Shown here piece by piece: positions 37,607-52,341 of a stretch of DNA of 64,000 nucleotides. The notes under the pieces were generated by a model that was not told where the DNA came from, searched no databases, and saw nothing but the letters and a program-made list of their open reading frames with translations. The stretch's first letter is position 1. Every line of letters begins with the position of its first letter. The DNA is taken from NCBI GenBank assembly GCA_021030905.1, contig JAGFMI010000013.1, positions 1,170,971 to 1,234,970 on the forward strand, written 5' to 3'. This DNA is from Pyrenula massariospora (taxonomy: Eukaryota > Ascomycota > Eurotiomycetes > Pyrenulales > Pyrenulaceae). The position numbers were made by a program, and so were the translations under genes.

Positions 37607-40600
37607 TAAAAAATATTATATTATTACAGCTTTAGTATTTGGTGTTTTAATGTTTTTATTTATATTAAAAAATTGCAATTACTGTATTTAAATTGTTTAT
37701 ATATTTATTATAAATTTTTTATAAAACACAGTTTATTTTATATTTATATTAATTTAAAATATATAAAATTTATTTATAATATAGTTTATTGTTATAGTTA
37801 GATTTTAAATAATATCTTTTTAATTTATTTATTTATTTATTTTAAAATATTTTCAATGCATTTCGCGATACATTTTTATTTATTATAAAATATATAAATA
37901 TATTTTGTTGCCTTTTTTAAATTATAATAAAATATTTTATTTATTTAATTATTATTGTAATCGCTTATATAGTTTTATTTAATTTATTAATTATTTTCTG
38001 CATCGCTATTTTTATAATTTATATTATTATTTTTATTGCCGATTTTTTTATTATTATTATTAATATTATTATTAATTATTTAATATAATTAAAAAATATA
38101 AAGAAAAATATAAATATAATTTTTATAATTTTATATTATACGGTTTTGTACGGTGAGTAAAAAAAATAATTAAAAATTTAAAATTAACTATTTAAGTTTT
38201 TTATAATAATAAAAATTTTATTATTTTTAGTATATAAAATAATGCGGTTAATTATATTGCCGTTTTTTTATTAATAAAATTATATAATAATAATTATTAC
38301 AATATTAACATTGTCATAATATGTAAAGATAATTTAAAATTTAAATTAATTACATTTTAAAATTGCAGTGTTTATATTTTTGTTATTAAAAAATTTTAAA
38401 ATAAATTCGCATTTATTAACTTTAATAATAATAATAAAGAGAAAAAATTTGCATTTTGTGTGAAGAAAAATATATAAAATTTTTATAACGATATAAAAAT
38501 TTTTAATATTATTTTTTTTATAAATAATTAAAATATTTTTATAAATATTTTTAATTAAAAATATTTATTTTATTTTATTATATAAAAGAGTTAAAGATAT
38601 ATTTTTTTTAATTATATTATTTATATATATATTACACTTAATCACTTAGTTATTTGTTTATATTATTTTTAAATTAATATATAATGCAAGTTAAAATATT
38701 GTTTAAGTAAAAATATAAAATTATTAAATTAATTTATTAATAAAAAACGATACAACACATATTTTATTATTATTATTTATATATTTATTTTTTCGTTTAA
38801 ATATAAAAATATATTTATATTTATAATAAAGATTATAAAAAATATATAAATTAATTTAATAAAGTTTAAATTTAAATATTAAAAAAAATCAGCGTTGAAA
38901 GCAATAATTAATATTTTATTAAAATTTATTTTAATTATGTTCATTATTTTTACAGTTAAAATTTAAAAATTATAATTTAAATTTTATTGAAAAAAAAATT
39001 AGTTATTTATATATTTTATTTTTAATTTATATTTTTTACTATTTTTATATTTTTATTATAATATTTTAATTTGTTTTTTTATATTTTTATTTTAATTTCT
39101 TTTTTTTTTTTAGTTTTTATTTTTATTTTTATTTTTTATAATTCTTTAATATTTCTCTTTATTTAAATTTAATTTATAATTAATAATAGCTATGCAGTGA
39201 TCTATTTTTAATTTTTTAAATATAAAAAATAGTTTCTTTATGTTTATAAATATATAATTTTTATTTAATTAATTAAAGTTAATATTAAAATAATTTTAAG
39301 AATTTTTATTTATAATATAAATATATAATTTGTGTTATTTATTTATATATATTTTTTTAATATATTTATTGTTCACTGAAAAATCTTTTTAATAATTTAA
39401 TAATTATTTATAATATTAATTTATTAATACTTCTTTTAATATAATATTATTAATAATAATGTATTTTTTATTGCTGTATAATAACAACATATTTTATTTT
39501 ATTTTTATATAAATATAAAGGTTAAAATTTTAATTTTAAAAAGTTTTATATATTTTTATCGGTCTATATAACACTAAGTATTTTAATTTTTTTATTATTT
39601 TAAAAAATTAATTATAGTGAGTAGCGCTGTAAATTTTTTAATTTAATTATAAATAATATCTTTAAACGCTGAAAGAATTTTATTAAAAAAATTAAATTTT
39701 ATAAAAGTTTTAGCGCAACGGGCAAAATATTTTTTATTTTTAAATTATTTATTTTAATTATTTAAATATATTTTTTTTTATTTTATTATTTTTTTTATAA
39801 TTTTATTTTATTTATTTTTAATAATAAAAAAATTGTACTTTAATTTTTTTTATTTATAAATATTTATTATATATAATTTAATATTGTTATATTTAAAGAT
39901 AAAGTTTTTTAAACTTTTTTTTTTAAAGAATTTAATAAATTTATTTTTATTATTTATATAGACCATTTTAAAGAAGAATTTTTATTTAATTTTTTTTTAT
40001 AAAATTAAAAGTACAGTTATATTATTTTTAATATATTAAAATTTTTTATTTTTTTTATAAAAATATTTTTATACCGTAAATAAATTTTAAAGTTTTTTTA
40101 TATTTAAATAAAATTTTAAAATGTTAAAATGCCGTAAATTTTTAATATTTTTTTTAATTTTCTATTTTTTAATTATATAATAATATAATGTATTATTTTT
40201 ATAATATTTTTTAACTATATAATAAAAGTTAAAAAATTTTAATATTTTTTTATTAAATTTTTTTAGTTTTAAGGTGCATTAAAAATATATAAAAAAATAA
40301 AATTTTATAATAAAATGAAATTTTTTACTTTATATTTATATTTTTATAATAATTAATAGTTAATTTAAAGACAATGCTTTAAATTCAATCTAGTTTAATT
40401 AATAATTTATAATTTTTTTAATTTATAATAATTTTATTATATTAATTTTATTGTTAATTAATAAATATATATTTAAAAACAGTTTATTATAAGATAATGT
40501 AAAATTTATATTTTTATTATTATATACAAAAATGCTGAACAAATTAATTAAAAAATTTATAATTAATATATAACAAAAAGGATAAATAATATATTTTAAT

Positions 40601-43600
40601 TTAATTAAATATTTATAATACAGCTTTTTGATACAATGTATATTTATTAAGAATAGTATAATAAAATATTGCGGATTTTAAAAACATCAAAGCTCTATTT
40701 AATATTACAGTAATAAAGTTGTAAATATATTATTATTACTATAATAAGATACTAAATAAATTAATATTATTATAATAAAATATTAAATATATCAATATTA
40801 CTATAATAAAATATTAAATATATTAATATCGTAATATTAAATAGAGTTTTAGTGTTTTTAAAATTCGCAGTATTTTGTTATATTATTTTTAATAAATATA
40901 TATTATATTAAAAAGTTGTATTATAAATATTTAATTAAATTAAAATACATCATTCACTCTTTTTATTATATATTAATTATAAATTTTTTAATTAATCTAT
41001 TCAACATTTTTATATATAACAATAAAAATATAAATTTTATATTATTTTATAATAAACTGTTTTTAAATATATATTTATTAATTAATAATAAAATTAATAT
41101 AACAAAATTATTATAAATTAAAAAAATTATAAATTATTAATTAAATTAATTTGAATTTAAAGCACTGTCTTTAAATTAACTATTAATTATTATAAAAATA
41201 TAAATATAAAATAAAAAATTTTACTTTGTTATAAAATTTTATTTTTTTATATATTTTTAATACATTTTAAAACTAAAAAAGTTTAATAAAAAAATATTAA
41301 AATTTTTTAATTTTTATTATACAGTTAAAAAATATTATAAAAATAATATATTATATTATTATATAATTAAAAAATGAAAAATTAAAAAAAATATTAAAAA
41401 TTTACGGCATTTTAACATTTTAAAATTTTATTTAAATATAAAAAAATTTTAAAATCTATTTACAGTGTAAAAATATTTTTATAAAAAAAATAAAAAATTT
41501 TAATATATTAAAAATAATATAACTGTATTTTTAACTTTACAAAAAAAAATTAAATTAAAATTTTTTTTTAAAACTATTTATATAAACAACAAAGATAAAT
41601 TTATTAAATTTTTTAAAAAAAAAAGTTTAAAAAACTTCATTTTTAAATACAATAATATTAAATTATATATAGTAAATATTTATAAATAGAAAAAATTAAA
41701 ATACAATTTTTTTATTATTAAAAATAAATAAAACAAAGTTATAAAAAAAATAATAAAATAAAAAAAAACATATTTAGACAATTAAAATAAATAATTTAAA
41801 AATAAAAAATATTTTACCTGTTGCATTAAAATTTTTATAAAATTTAATTTTTTTAATAAAACTTTTTTAACACTTAAAAATATTATTTATAATTAAATTA
41901 AAAAATTTACAGCGCTACTCACCATAATTAATTTTTTAAAATAATAAAAAAATTAAAATATTTAATGCTATATAAACCGATAAAAATATATAAAATTTTT
42001 TAAAATTAAAATTTCAACTTTTATATTTATATAAAAAGAAAATAAAATATATTATTATTATATAATAATAAAAAATACATTGTTATTAATAACATTATAT
42101 TAAAAAAAATATTAATAAATTAATACTATAAATAATTATTGAACTATTAAAAAGACTTTTCAGTAAATAATAAATATATTAAAAAAATATATATAAACAA
42201 ATAACACAAATTATGTATTTATATTATAAATAAAAATTTTTAAAATTACTTTAACGTTAATTTTAATTAATTAAATAAAAATTATATATTTATAAATATA
42301 AAGAAACTATTTTTTATATTTAAAAAATTAAAAATAAATTACTGTATAACTACTACCAGTTATAAATTAAATTTAAATAAAAAAAAATATTAAAAAGTTA
42401 TAAAAGAGAAAAGGTAAAAATAAAAATTAAAAAAAAAAAAAAAAATCGAAACGGAAATATAAAAAAATAAATTAAAATATTATAATAAAAATACAGAGAC
42501 AGTAAAAAATATAAATTAAAAATAAAATATATAAACAATTAATTTTCTTTTTAATAAAATTTAAATTGCAACTTTTAAATTTCAACTATAAAAACAATAA
42601 ATATAATTAAAATAAATTTTAATAAAATATTAATTATCGCTTTTAACGTCGATTTTTTTTAATATTTAAATTTAAACTTTATTAAACTAATCTATACATT
42701 TTTTATAATTTTTATTATAAATATAAATACATTCTTACATTTAAATAAAAAAATAAATATATAAATAATAATAACGAAATATATATTGTATTATTTTTTA
42801 TTAATAAATTAATTTAATAGTTTTATATTTTTATTTAAATAATATTTTAACTTGCATTATATATTAATTTAAAAGTAATATAAATAAATAATTAAGCAAT
42901 TAAATATAATATATATATAAATAATGCAATTAAAAAAAATATATTTTTAATTTTTCTATATAATAAAGTAAAATAAATATTTTTAATTAAAAACATTTAC
43001 AAAAATATTTCAACTATTTATAAAAAAAATAATATTAAAAATTTTTATATTGTTATAAAAATTTTATACATTTTTTTTTATATAAAGTATAAATTTTTTT
43101 TTTTTATTATTATTATCAAAATTAATAAATGCGAATTTATTTTAAAATTTTTTAATAATAAAAATACAAATACTGTAATTTTAAAATATAATTAATTTAA
43201 ACTTTAAATTACTTTTATACACTATAATAATATTAATATTGTAATAATTATTGTTACATAATTTTATTAATAAAAAAATAATAATATAATTAACTGCATT
43301 ATTTTGTATATTAAAAATAATAAAATTTTTATCATTATAAAAAATTTAAACAGCTAATTTTAAATTTTTAATTATTTTTTTTATTTATTATACAAAATTG
43401 TATAATATAAAATTATAAAAATTATATTTATATTTTTCTTTATATTTTTTAATTATATTAAATAATTAATAATAGCGTTAATAATAACAGTAAAAAAATT
43501 AATAATAAAAATAATAATACAAATTATAAAAATGGTGATGCAAAAAATAACTAATAAATTAAATAAAATTATATAAATAATTATAATAATAATTAAATAA

Positions 43601-43934
43601 ATAAAATATTTTACTGCAATTTAAAAAAAGCAGCAAAATATATTTATATATTTTATAATAAATAAAAACGCATTGCGAAATACATCGAAAATATTTTAAA
43701 ATAAATAAATAAATAAATTAAAAAGACATTATTTAAAATTTAACTATAATAATAAACTATACTATAAATAAATTTTATATATTTTAAATTAATATGAATA
43801 CAAAATAAGTTATATTTTATAAAAAATTTATAATAAATATACAAACAATCCAAACACAGTAATTGCAATTTTTTAATGTAAATAAAAATATTAAAATACC
43901 AAACACTAAAGCTGTAATAATAATAATAATTTAA
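37607..43934. repeat. 6.3-kb palindrome with ~3.1-kb arms
   Basis: The left arm (37,607 to about 40,711) is the reverse complement of the right arm (about 40,829-43,934). Matching landmarks include ATTACAGCTTTAG (37,624) with its partner near 43,906, GAGTAGCGCTGTAAATTT near 39,620 with its partner near 41,920, and AAAATTCGCAGTATTTT near 40,860 with its partner near 40,670. Partner coordinates always sum to about 81,541, so the arms are collinear without net length change. Differences are overwhelmingly C/T or G/A. A spacer of about 100 bp at the centre consists of short TATTAAATAT-type repeats. No coding domain is recognisable. Outside 37,607 and 43,934 the similarity stops. Confidence 0.9.
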
Positions 43935-45642
43935 AAAAAAATATAATAATAATAATTAATTGGCAATCTGCAGATTAATTTATAATTTAATATTTTAATT
44001 TTTATTTTATAGTAAATTATTTAATTATAATATAATAATAAAAAGTTTAAATTTATAATTCTAACTAACTATACCTTTAATATAAAAATATTATAATTAT
44101 AATTATATATAAATAACTTTTTATAATAATATAATAATAATAATCAGCTTAATACTGAATATTAATTTATTTAAAAAATTAAAATAAAAATAAACAGAAT
44201 CGGAATTACTTTTTAATATAAATAATATTAAAAATATATATTTAAAATTAAAAAAAAATATTAAAAATAATAAAACTATTTTTACTATTTTTTAATTTAT
44301 TAAAAAAAAGTTCAATAGGTATATTAATCGAATTAAATAATTATTTATAAAATATAATATTATTATTAAAATTAAATTTTTTTAATATATTAATAAAAAT
44401 AAAATAAATTTAATTATAAATAATATTAAAAACAATGAGAAGTTTAATTAAATATTTTTAAAAATTTATATTTATAAAAATAATATTAAATGTTTTACTA
44501 ATAAAGAAATTAAATTTATTTTAAATAAAAAATTATAAAATATATATCGTAATATGTCTCGAAATTAAAAAAAAATTAAAATTAAAAAGAAATTAAATAA
44601 TACAGAAAATACTGCAAAAATGAAAAAGAAATTTTAAATATTTATTTTTCTGTAAAAATAAGTATTTATTTTTCTATAGAAATAAATATTTATTTTTTTA
44701 CAAAAAAAAATATTAATTTTTTATAAAGATTATAAAATTTAAATAAAATATATATTTAAAAATAATAATGAAAATAATAACTTATTATTATTTATATATA
44801 ATTTTAATTTTAATATTTTAATTCAAATTATAATTTATTAAAATAATAATTACAATATACAACTAATTATTTAAAATAAAATAAAAATAAAAATAGATAA
44901 AAAATAGTATAAATTTAATAATAATATTTTTAAAAATTATTGTTAAGTAAAATTTAAAAAAAAATTTAATATTAAATAATATATTAATTTAGTATTTATA
45001 TATAATATATTTTTTTATTATAATAATAATAATTCATATTATTATAATTATTAAATTTATAAAAACTGTTTATATAATAAAGTAAATAACTAATAATTTT
45101 ATAATATAATTGATCTTATTAAAATTTCTATCTATATATATTTTTAATTATATTTTGTATTGCAGTTTAATTATTTTATTTATTAAAATATATTTTATAA
45201 ATTTTCAAACTATATTATTAATTAAAATAGTAAAAATAAAATATAATTAAAATAGTAAAAATAAAATATAATTTAAATACAACAAAAATTTTTTCAAAAT
45301 ATAAAATAAAGTATTTTAATAATACTAATTATTTTAACAATAAATATATTAATTAAAATAAAAAAAAAATTTTAAATATTAACGTCAAATCAACAAAATA
45401 TTTATATAAATATAAAAAAAAAAGTTAATAAAAATAATAAAATTTATATAAATCCAACATATAGTAATTTAATAAATATTAAAAAAAATTTATTTATTAT
45501 ATTTAATAATAAAAATGTTTTTATAAATAATAAAAAATTTAAATTAAATAATAAAAAAAAGGCAGACAAATTATATAACAATAATAAAAATAATTTATAA
45601 AAAAAATTTAAAATAAATAGACAATTAAAAATTAAATTATTA
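43935..45642. other. AT-rich DNA, unresolved
   Basis: Contains a small duplication of AAAATAGTAAAAATAAAATA near 45,220-45,275 but no recognised domain. It ends at the target site TATTA of the first retrotransposon. Confidence 0.4.
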
Positions 45643-46035
45643 TGTTGCGGCCACCAAGCAAGGCATACCAATTGTTATTTATAAAAAAAGATACTTGAGG
45701 ATAATTACATGACTCAGACCAAAGGTAATTAAAGACGGCTCTGGAAAGCGCAACTAATTAATTCTGAATGAATTAATAGGCAATTAAATAAAATCTATAA
45801 AGAGCATAACTAATTACAATTAATTATTTAAAAGTATATAGGAAGTGGCTTCACTCCTTTTTTAAATATAAAAATATATTTAATTCAAATAGTTAAACAT
45901 TTAGTTAGTTATAAAAATATTGAATTATCTTTATATTTTTTTTATAAATATTTTTTTTTAATTTAATTTTAAATTATTTTTTAAGAATTAATCTGTGTAA
46001 ATACTTTTCAGTTATTTAAAAATATTTATATAACA
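45643..46035 (+). repeat. 5' LTR of chromovirus 1, 393 bp
   Basis: Starts TGTTGCGGCCACCAAG and ends TATATAACA. Same length as the 3' LTR, differing mostly by transitions. Confidence 0.95.
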
Positions 46036-46845
46036 CTTTAAATATTTTAAAAATAACTTATTTAAAATAAAAAGGATTTTTAATTAATCTTGCAGCTATC
46101 AAAAAGGTGAAAGAATTTTTACTAAATAAATATAATAAAAATTGCTGAAAGTTTAATAATTAGTTTGTTTAATGTTAAATTTACTTTAAATTTTAAAAAA
46201 ATAAAGTTACTATTAATAAAAAAGTTATATTTGTAATAAGGCTACTTTAAAGAAAAATTTATAAATAATTAAAACTATAAATATGGAATTATTTATTAGT
46301 TAAAGTTAAAAAAGAAAAAAATTTAAACAATTTTAAAATTATTACTGTTAAAGTCTTTAGAGATTTTAATATATTTTAAAAAAAAATGAAAAAAATATTC
46401 GGTGCAACAAATATTAAAGAAAATATTAAAAAAATCATTCAATAAATATATTAAATTCATTTAGTAATAAAATATATTTAATAATTTAAAAAAATTTTTA
46501 CAAAGCTAAATTGAGATAATGAATTTTTTATAATAATATTTAAAATTAAATTAAAAGATAATATTAAAAACAAGCTTATATGTATTAAAGTAAATTTAAT
46601 TATATTTAAAAAATTAATAAAGAAAGTGATAAATTTAAATAATTAATTAAAAAATTGTAAATTAAAAAGATTATATAATTAATACAATGTAAGATATTAA
46701 TATATATTTAAAGAAACTTTTTAAAGACTTAAACATTTCTATATATAGAAAAATAGAAATTTTAATTTAAATATAATATAAATTAATAATATAAAAAAAA
46801 AATCATTAAAAAGAAAAGATATAAATAAAAATATAATTAAAAATT

Positions 46846-46887
46846 ACTATTTTTATAGCAAAATAAATTATATAGTTTAAAACTGTA
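46846..46887 (+). pseudogene. gag zinc-knuckle relic, chromovirus 1
   Basis: Reads YFYSKINYIV*NC in frame with the CX2CX4HX4C box of the second element. The first cysteine and the histidine now read Y (G-to-A and C-to-T changes) and the second cysteine reads S. Inferred by alignment to 59,323-59,282. Confidence 0.6.
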
Positions 46888-48959
46888 AAAATAAATCAAT
46901 ACATAAATTTAATATAGTTTATAAAATAGATATTTTAAAGGTTGCGCAAATGCCTAAAAAATTAATAAAAATAAAGAATAAAACAGACTCTGAAAAAAGA
47001 GATTAAAGTACCTTAAATAAATTTATTAATAAAGAAATAAAGATTTATGAAGAACTATTATTATATAATTATATAATATTAAAGGATAATAAAGTAATAT
47101 AATTAAAAAAGATATAAAAAAAAACCGACTTGTTTAAACAACACAACAAGAAATAAAAAATATATATTAAAAATAAAGGCCATTTAATTATTTTAAAATA
47201 TTACAAAAAAAATTTATATTTTAATAAACAGAATTTTTTTTATAAAGAAACTTATTAAAATAAATATATATATAAAGATTGCATATTTCATTAAATAGTA
47301 TAAAATAAATTTGAAAAATTTTATTACGAAAAAGTATGCATAAAAAAATAAAAAAAATATAAAAATAAAAAATACCTATACCATCTACGCGATAAAAAAG
47401 TTAATATTTATTTTTTAAAAAAAGTAAAGACTTTAAACCAAAGGATATAAATTACTAAACAAAAATAATTTTAAAGATATTAATTAAAAAATTGAAGGTT
47501 ATGCCTATTAGATAGATATAAAATTTATTAATTTTAAAAAATAATATATAAAATTAGAAAAATAAAAAATGAGTATTTAATCACTAAATAATAAAATAAT
47601 ATAGTATATTTTTAACAGCAGTATTTTTTTACTATTTTAAATCAACAAAAATAAAAAATAATATAAAGATTAACATTATAAATTTAAAAAGTTATATTGC
47701 AATAACTAATATTAAAAATAACATTTAAATTAAATATATAGTATTATTAAATTATGAAAATTTATATAAAATATTTAATGTTTTAAAAAATATATTTAAA
47801 AATAATATATATTAAAATATTTTGAATTTATTGCTTCATAAATTTATATAAAAATTATTTGAAGAATAAATGCACACAAAATTTATTTTCTAATAATTTT
47901 AAAACTTGGTATAAAAAAAAATGGAAAAATTGAGCTGACAATAAATATATTTAATTAATATAATATATTTATATAAATAAATTTTTATATTAAAAGCACA
48001 GCGCAGAAATACAACAATACTTTTAAAAATATAAATTATAGGAAAAATCTGAAGAATTTGAAATAGAAAATTTTAAAAAAATAAAAGGCGGATCCTTCAA
48101 TTTAAAAAGTAAAAAAAAGAGATTTATATTATAATCTCAAAATAATTAATAAATATAAAAAATATATATACCATAAGGAAGAAGATTATTTTTTATAAAT
48201 AAAAAATATAAACCTTAATTAATTTAAGAGTTATTAAAAATATTATATTTTAAAATTGTATAAACAAAATGAAAATTTTAATAAAAAAAAAAATAGAGAT
48301 GTACAATATATTATTTTTTAAAAAAAATAAATTAAAAGTGTAAAAAGTATTAATTAAAATAAAATTACTATAGTACACAATGAATGGTTATAATAAAATA
48401 ATATATTTAGATATTATAGTAATAGCAATTAATTAAATAATTTTTAATATACTATAATTACAAAAGCATAATTTAAATATTAACTAATAAATAAAAAAGT
48501 TTAAATTTAATAAATGTGGTTGCATAACCATGTAAAAATTTATATAATACTATAATATATTAATAAAAAAGAAAAATATAAAGTAAAAACTTTTAAAAAT
48601 TTTTCTTTTAAAATTAAATAGCTTCGCGAAATAAAGGTTAATTTTTTTTAACAATTTAAAAAAAAAAAGCTATAATGAAGACAGAGTATTAAAAAAATAT
48701 ATAATTTTAATAATATTTTAAAAATATACTGTATAAGGCGAATTATTTAAAAAAAAAGTAAATATATATACATTATTAAAATATTAATTATAAAATTATA
48801 AAATTAAATTACAACTAAAAAAAAAATTTATATTTGAATTGATATATAAATTATTTAAAAAAGAATTTAATATTTTACAAAACTATTTTTAAAATAATTT
48901 AAAGAAGAAATTTATTTAAAAATCTAAATTACCAATTAGCTTATTCATTTTATTTATAC

Positions 48960-49400
48960 TAAAAGGACAAAACGGAAAATTAAGGTTGTATATAAACTAT
49001 AAAAAATTTAATAATATTACTGTTAAAAATAAATATTTATTGTTTAATATTATAAAAATAAGAAATAAATTACAAGGAGTCAAATATTTTATAAAATTAA
49101 ACTAAAAAAAAGTTTATAATTTAATATGTATAAAAAAAGGTGAGGAATAAAAAACAACTTTTAAAATTAAATATAAATATTATAAATATTAAATAATGCT
49201 GTTTGAACTTATAAATATATTAATTATATATTAAATATTAATAAATAATTTATTAAAATCTTTTTTTGATAATTTTGTCATTACTTATTTAAATAATATT
49301 TTTATTTATTTTAAAAATTTGAAAACACACAGAAAGCAAGTCAAATAAATTTTATAAAAATTTGTTAATATATAGTTGCAATTTAAGCTAAAAAAATATA
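48960..49400 (+). pseudogene. Reverse transcriptase relic, chromovirus 1
   Basis: Contains KLRLYINYKKFNNITVKNKY, matching the gypsy RT segment before the palm, and ITYLNNIFIYFKNLKTH around 49,283-49,330, the YxDD active-site box. Both catalytic aspartates read as asparagine (YLNN), as G-to-A changes on the coding strand would give. Stops interrupt the frame. Confidence 0.85.
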
Positions 49401-49923
49401 AATTTTATTAAATAAAGATTGAATTTTTAAAATATATTATTAGACAAAATGGTATTAAAATTAATTTAAAAAAAAATAAAGTTATTAAAAAATAATTTAA
49501 ATTAATTACAATTATAAAAATATAAATTTTTCTTAAATTCTGCAACTTCAATTAATAATTTATTAAAAAATATTTCCATAAAGCAAAACCGCTAATCAAA
49601 TTAGTTAAAAAGAATTATAAATATAGATAAAGATTAAAACAGCAAAAGGTATTTAATTAATTGATACAATTTTATATAAAAGTTTTAATATTAATTATAT
49701 TTGAGGCAAATTAACCAAGCTAAATTAAAATAAATGCATTAAATTTAATTATAAAAGTATATTTAATATAACTGTAAAACGGAAAAAGATATTTAGTAAT
49801 ATATTATTTTAAAAAATTAATTTTAATAGAATAAAATTATAATATTTATAATAAAAAGTTATTAATAATAATGGCAGCATTTAAATATTAATAAATATAT
49901 ATAGAAGACGTTTTACAGTTAAA

Positions 49924-50000
49924 TGTGTTTACAGATTATAAAAATTTAGTTATATTTATAACTATAAAATAGTTAAATAGAAAATAGATTTAATAGTTAA
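49924..50000 (+). pseudogene. RNase H relic, chromovirus 1
   Basis: VFTDYKNLVIFITIK then LNRK matches the TDHKNL...TTKQLNRRQ segment of gypsy RNase H. The stop after ITIK sits where the family has glutamine. Confidence 0.75.
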
Positions 50001-50359
50001 AACTTTTAAGATAATATAAATTTAAAATATATTATAAATTAAGTAAAAAGAACAGCTGAGCGGATGCATTTAATTAAAAAAAAAATTATATAATAAAAGA
50101 AATTATTAAATAATTTATACTGAAAAGAAATTCAGATAAAAGCTTTAACTTAAATTAAGTTGTTCATATTACCATATAGAAATATGGCGAGGAGCAAAAA
50201 GCGAGGTTTATAATATTAAAGAAATTAATAAAAGATATTATACAACAACACCATGATTCATTTATATATAGACATTTAAAAATTAACAATATTATTGAAT
50301 TGATATAAAAAATTTATTAAATATTAAAACTAAAACGGCGAGTAAAAAATTACATTAAA

Positions 50360-50700
50360 AAATATATATTCTGTTAAAGGAATAAAATCAGCAAATTTTT
50401 TTATGTATTAATAATAATATAAGTAAAATTTATAAAATTATAAAAAAATATTGAAGTTGACTTCATTACTAAACTCTTTTTATTAAATAATTATAATGTA
50501 ATTATAATAATTGTAAATAGATATACTAAATATGTAATTTTTAAATTATTTAAAGAAATCTACACAGCACTACAAATAATGAAAGTTATTATAAACTTAA
50601 TGATATGATATTTTGAATTTTTAAAATAAATAATATTAAATAGGAACAAATTGTTTACATTTCAATATTAAAAAACAATTATGTTAAAATTAAAAATTAA
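50360..50700 (+). pseudogene. Integrase relic, chromovirus 1
   Basis: NYNVIIIIVNRYTKYVIFKL at about 50,487-50,545 is the integrase core around a catalytic Asp, here Asn (VNRY in place of VDRY). KEIYTALQIMKVIINL follows. Frame is otherwise broken. Confidence 0.85.
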
Positions 50701-51254
50701 ATTAAATATGTTAACAATATTTTATTTATAAATAAATAAATAAACAGAAAAAACTAACTAAATATTAAAAAACTGATTATAATATTATTTTTTTATAAAT
50801 ATAAATAATTAAAATAAATAGTTATTAATAGCGCAGTTATATTATAATAATAAAAAAAACAATATAATAAAACATTCTTTTTATTAAACGAATTTTAAAA
50901 AATACTTAAATTTTTTAAAAAATTTATTACAAAAAGAAACTGCTGAAACAACTTTATAAAAAATAAAATAAATTTAACAGAAATTATAACAACAATAAAT
51001 AAATTAAAAAGAAAATCTTTAACTGAAAGAGAAAAATAAGGTTTATCTTTTTACAAAAAATTTAAAAACTTTACAACCAAGTAAAAAAATGAATTATTAA
51101 TAGATTAAATCTTTTAAAATTAAACAAGCTAAAAAATTAGCGGTGTATAAATTAAAACTATTTAATAATATAAAAATACATCTTGTATTCAATATTAAAT
51201 TTTTAAAATCAACATATTTTGACACCCTAATATAAAAAATATTTTAATATAAAA

Positions 51255-51415
51255 TTTAAGAGAATGATATATATAAAGTAAAAAAAATTTTAAAAAAATG
51301 AGATCAAATATATTTAATTAAATTGAAAAAATATTCTACATTAAAGAATATTTAAAAACCTTTAAAAAATTTGATTAACTGTAAGAAGGCAATTTTAAAA
51401 TATTAACAGTATAAA
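51255..51415 (+). pseudogene. Chromodomain relic, chromovirus 1
   Basis: ENDIYKVKKILKK, then YLIKLKKYSTLKNI and PLKNLINCKKAILKY follow the chromodomain order. Tryptophans of the family are replaced by stops or leucine. It places the element among the chromoviruses, whose chromodomain directs insertion to heterochromatin. Confidence 0.8.
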
Positions 51416-51948
51416 GAAAACTATTATTTTATTAAATTAATACAGAGATATTAATTAAATCATTTAAGACGGTAACCATATTTATTTTTTAAATAATTAT
51501 TTTATTTTGCTGCTGATTTAAATTTTTTAGTTTTTTTTTCACTTCAACCTGTTCATTTTAAATAAATATTAATTTTTAAACAAGATGAGCGATACACCAA
51601 TAATTTTTAAAAATAAAATATTATAATCGTTGTCGTTGTTAGGTTATATTATTAAAAGTATTTATAAAAATATTACTGTTACAATAACACCTTTTTTTAA
51701 TGTAGTTTAAATATTTGGATAAATTTTTTGTAATAATATAAAAAACACTATTTATTATATATTATTTACAAAATATTATGGCAGGAAAAAAAATAGAGAA
51801 GAAACAAACTATAAATTTTTTACGGTAATTAATTAATTTTATAACGCGCAGAGGCATAATATATATTTATAAAATAAATTTAAATAGAATACAAAACCAG
51901 TTTAAGTATAATTGTAAACGAAAACATTTTTATAAAAGAAAAAGATAA

Positions 51949-52341
51949 TGTTGCGGCCACCAAGTAAAATATATTAATTGTTATTTATAAGGAAAAATAC
52001 TCAAAGATAATTATATAATTTAAATTAAAAATAATTAAAGACGGCCCTAGGGAGCGCAATTAATTAATTCTAAATAAATTAATAGACGATTAAATAAAAT
52101 CTATAAAAAGTACAATTAATTATAACTAATTATTTAAAGATATATAGGAAGCGATTTCACCTTCTTTTTAAATATAAAAATATATTTAACTTAAATAGTT
52201 AGACATCTAATTAATTATAAAAATATTAAACTATCTTTGTGTTTTTTTTATAAGTATTTTTTTTTAATTTAATTTTAAATTATTTTTTAAGAATCAATCT
52301 GTGCAAGTACCTTTCGGTTATTTAGAAGTATCTACATAACA
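51949..52341 (+). repeat. 3' LTR of chromovirus 1, 393 bp
   Basis: Starts TGTTGCGGCCACCAAGT and ends TATCTACATAACA, followed by TATTA. Confidence 0.95.

Larger units (their letters stand above)
45643..52341 (+). mobile_element. RIP-inactivated Ty3/gypsy chromovirus 1
   Basis: A complete but dead LTR retrotransposon of 6,699 bp. It is bounded by two 393-bp LTRs (TG...CA) and a 5-bp duplication TATTA at 45,638-45,642 and 52,342-52,346. Decayed plus-strand coding traces occur in gypsy order: zinc knuckle with cysteines now tyrosine/serine (46,846-46,887), reverse transcriptase (about 48,960-49,400), RNase H (about 49,924-50,000), integrase (about 50,360-50,700) and chromodomain (about 51,255-51,415). 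Stops interrupt every frame, many at former tryptophan or glutamine codons. A purine-rich stretch (AAAAGAAAAAGATAA) lies just before the 3' LTR, as a polypurine tract should. It is in opposite orientation to the second element. Confidence 0.95.

Noticed and set aside
40916-41116. 66-codon frame in the palindrome
   Set aside because: Almost only I, N, K, L, Y and F; explained by AT composition, and the other arm does not conserve the frame.
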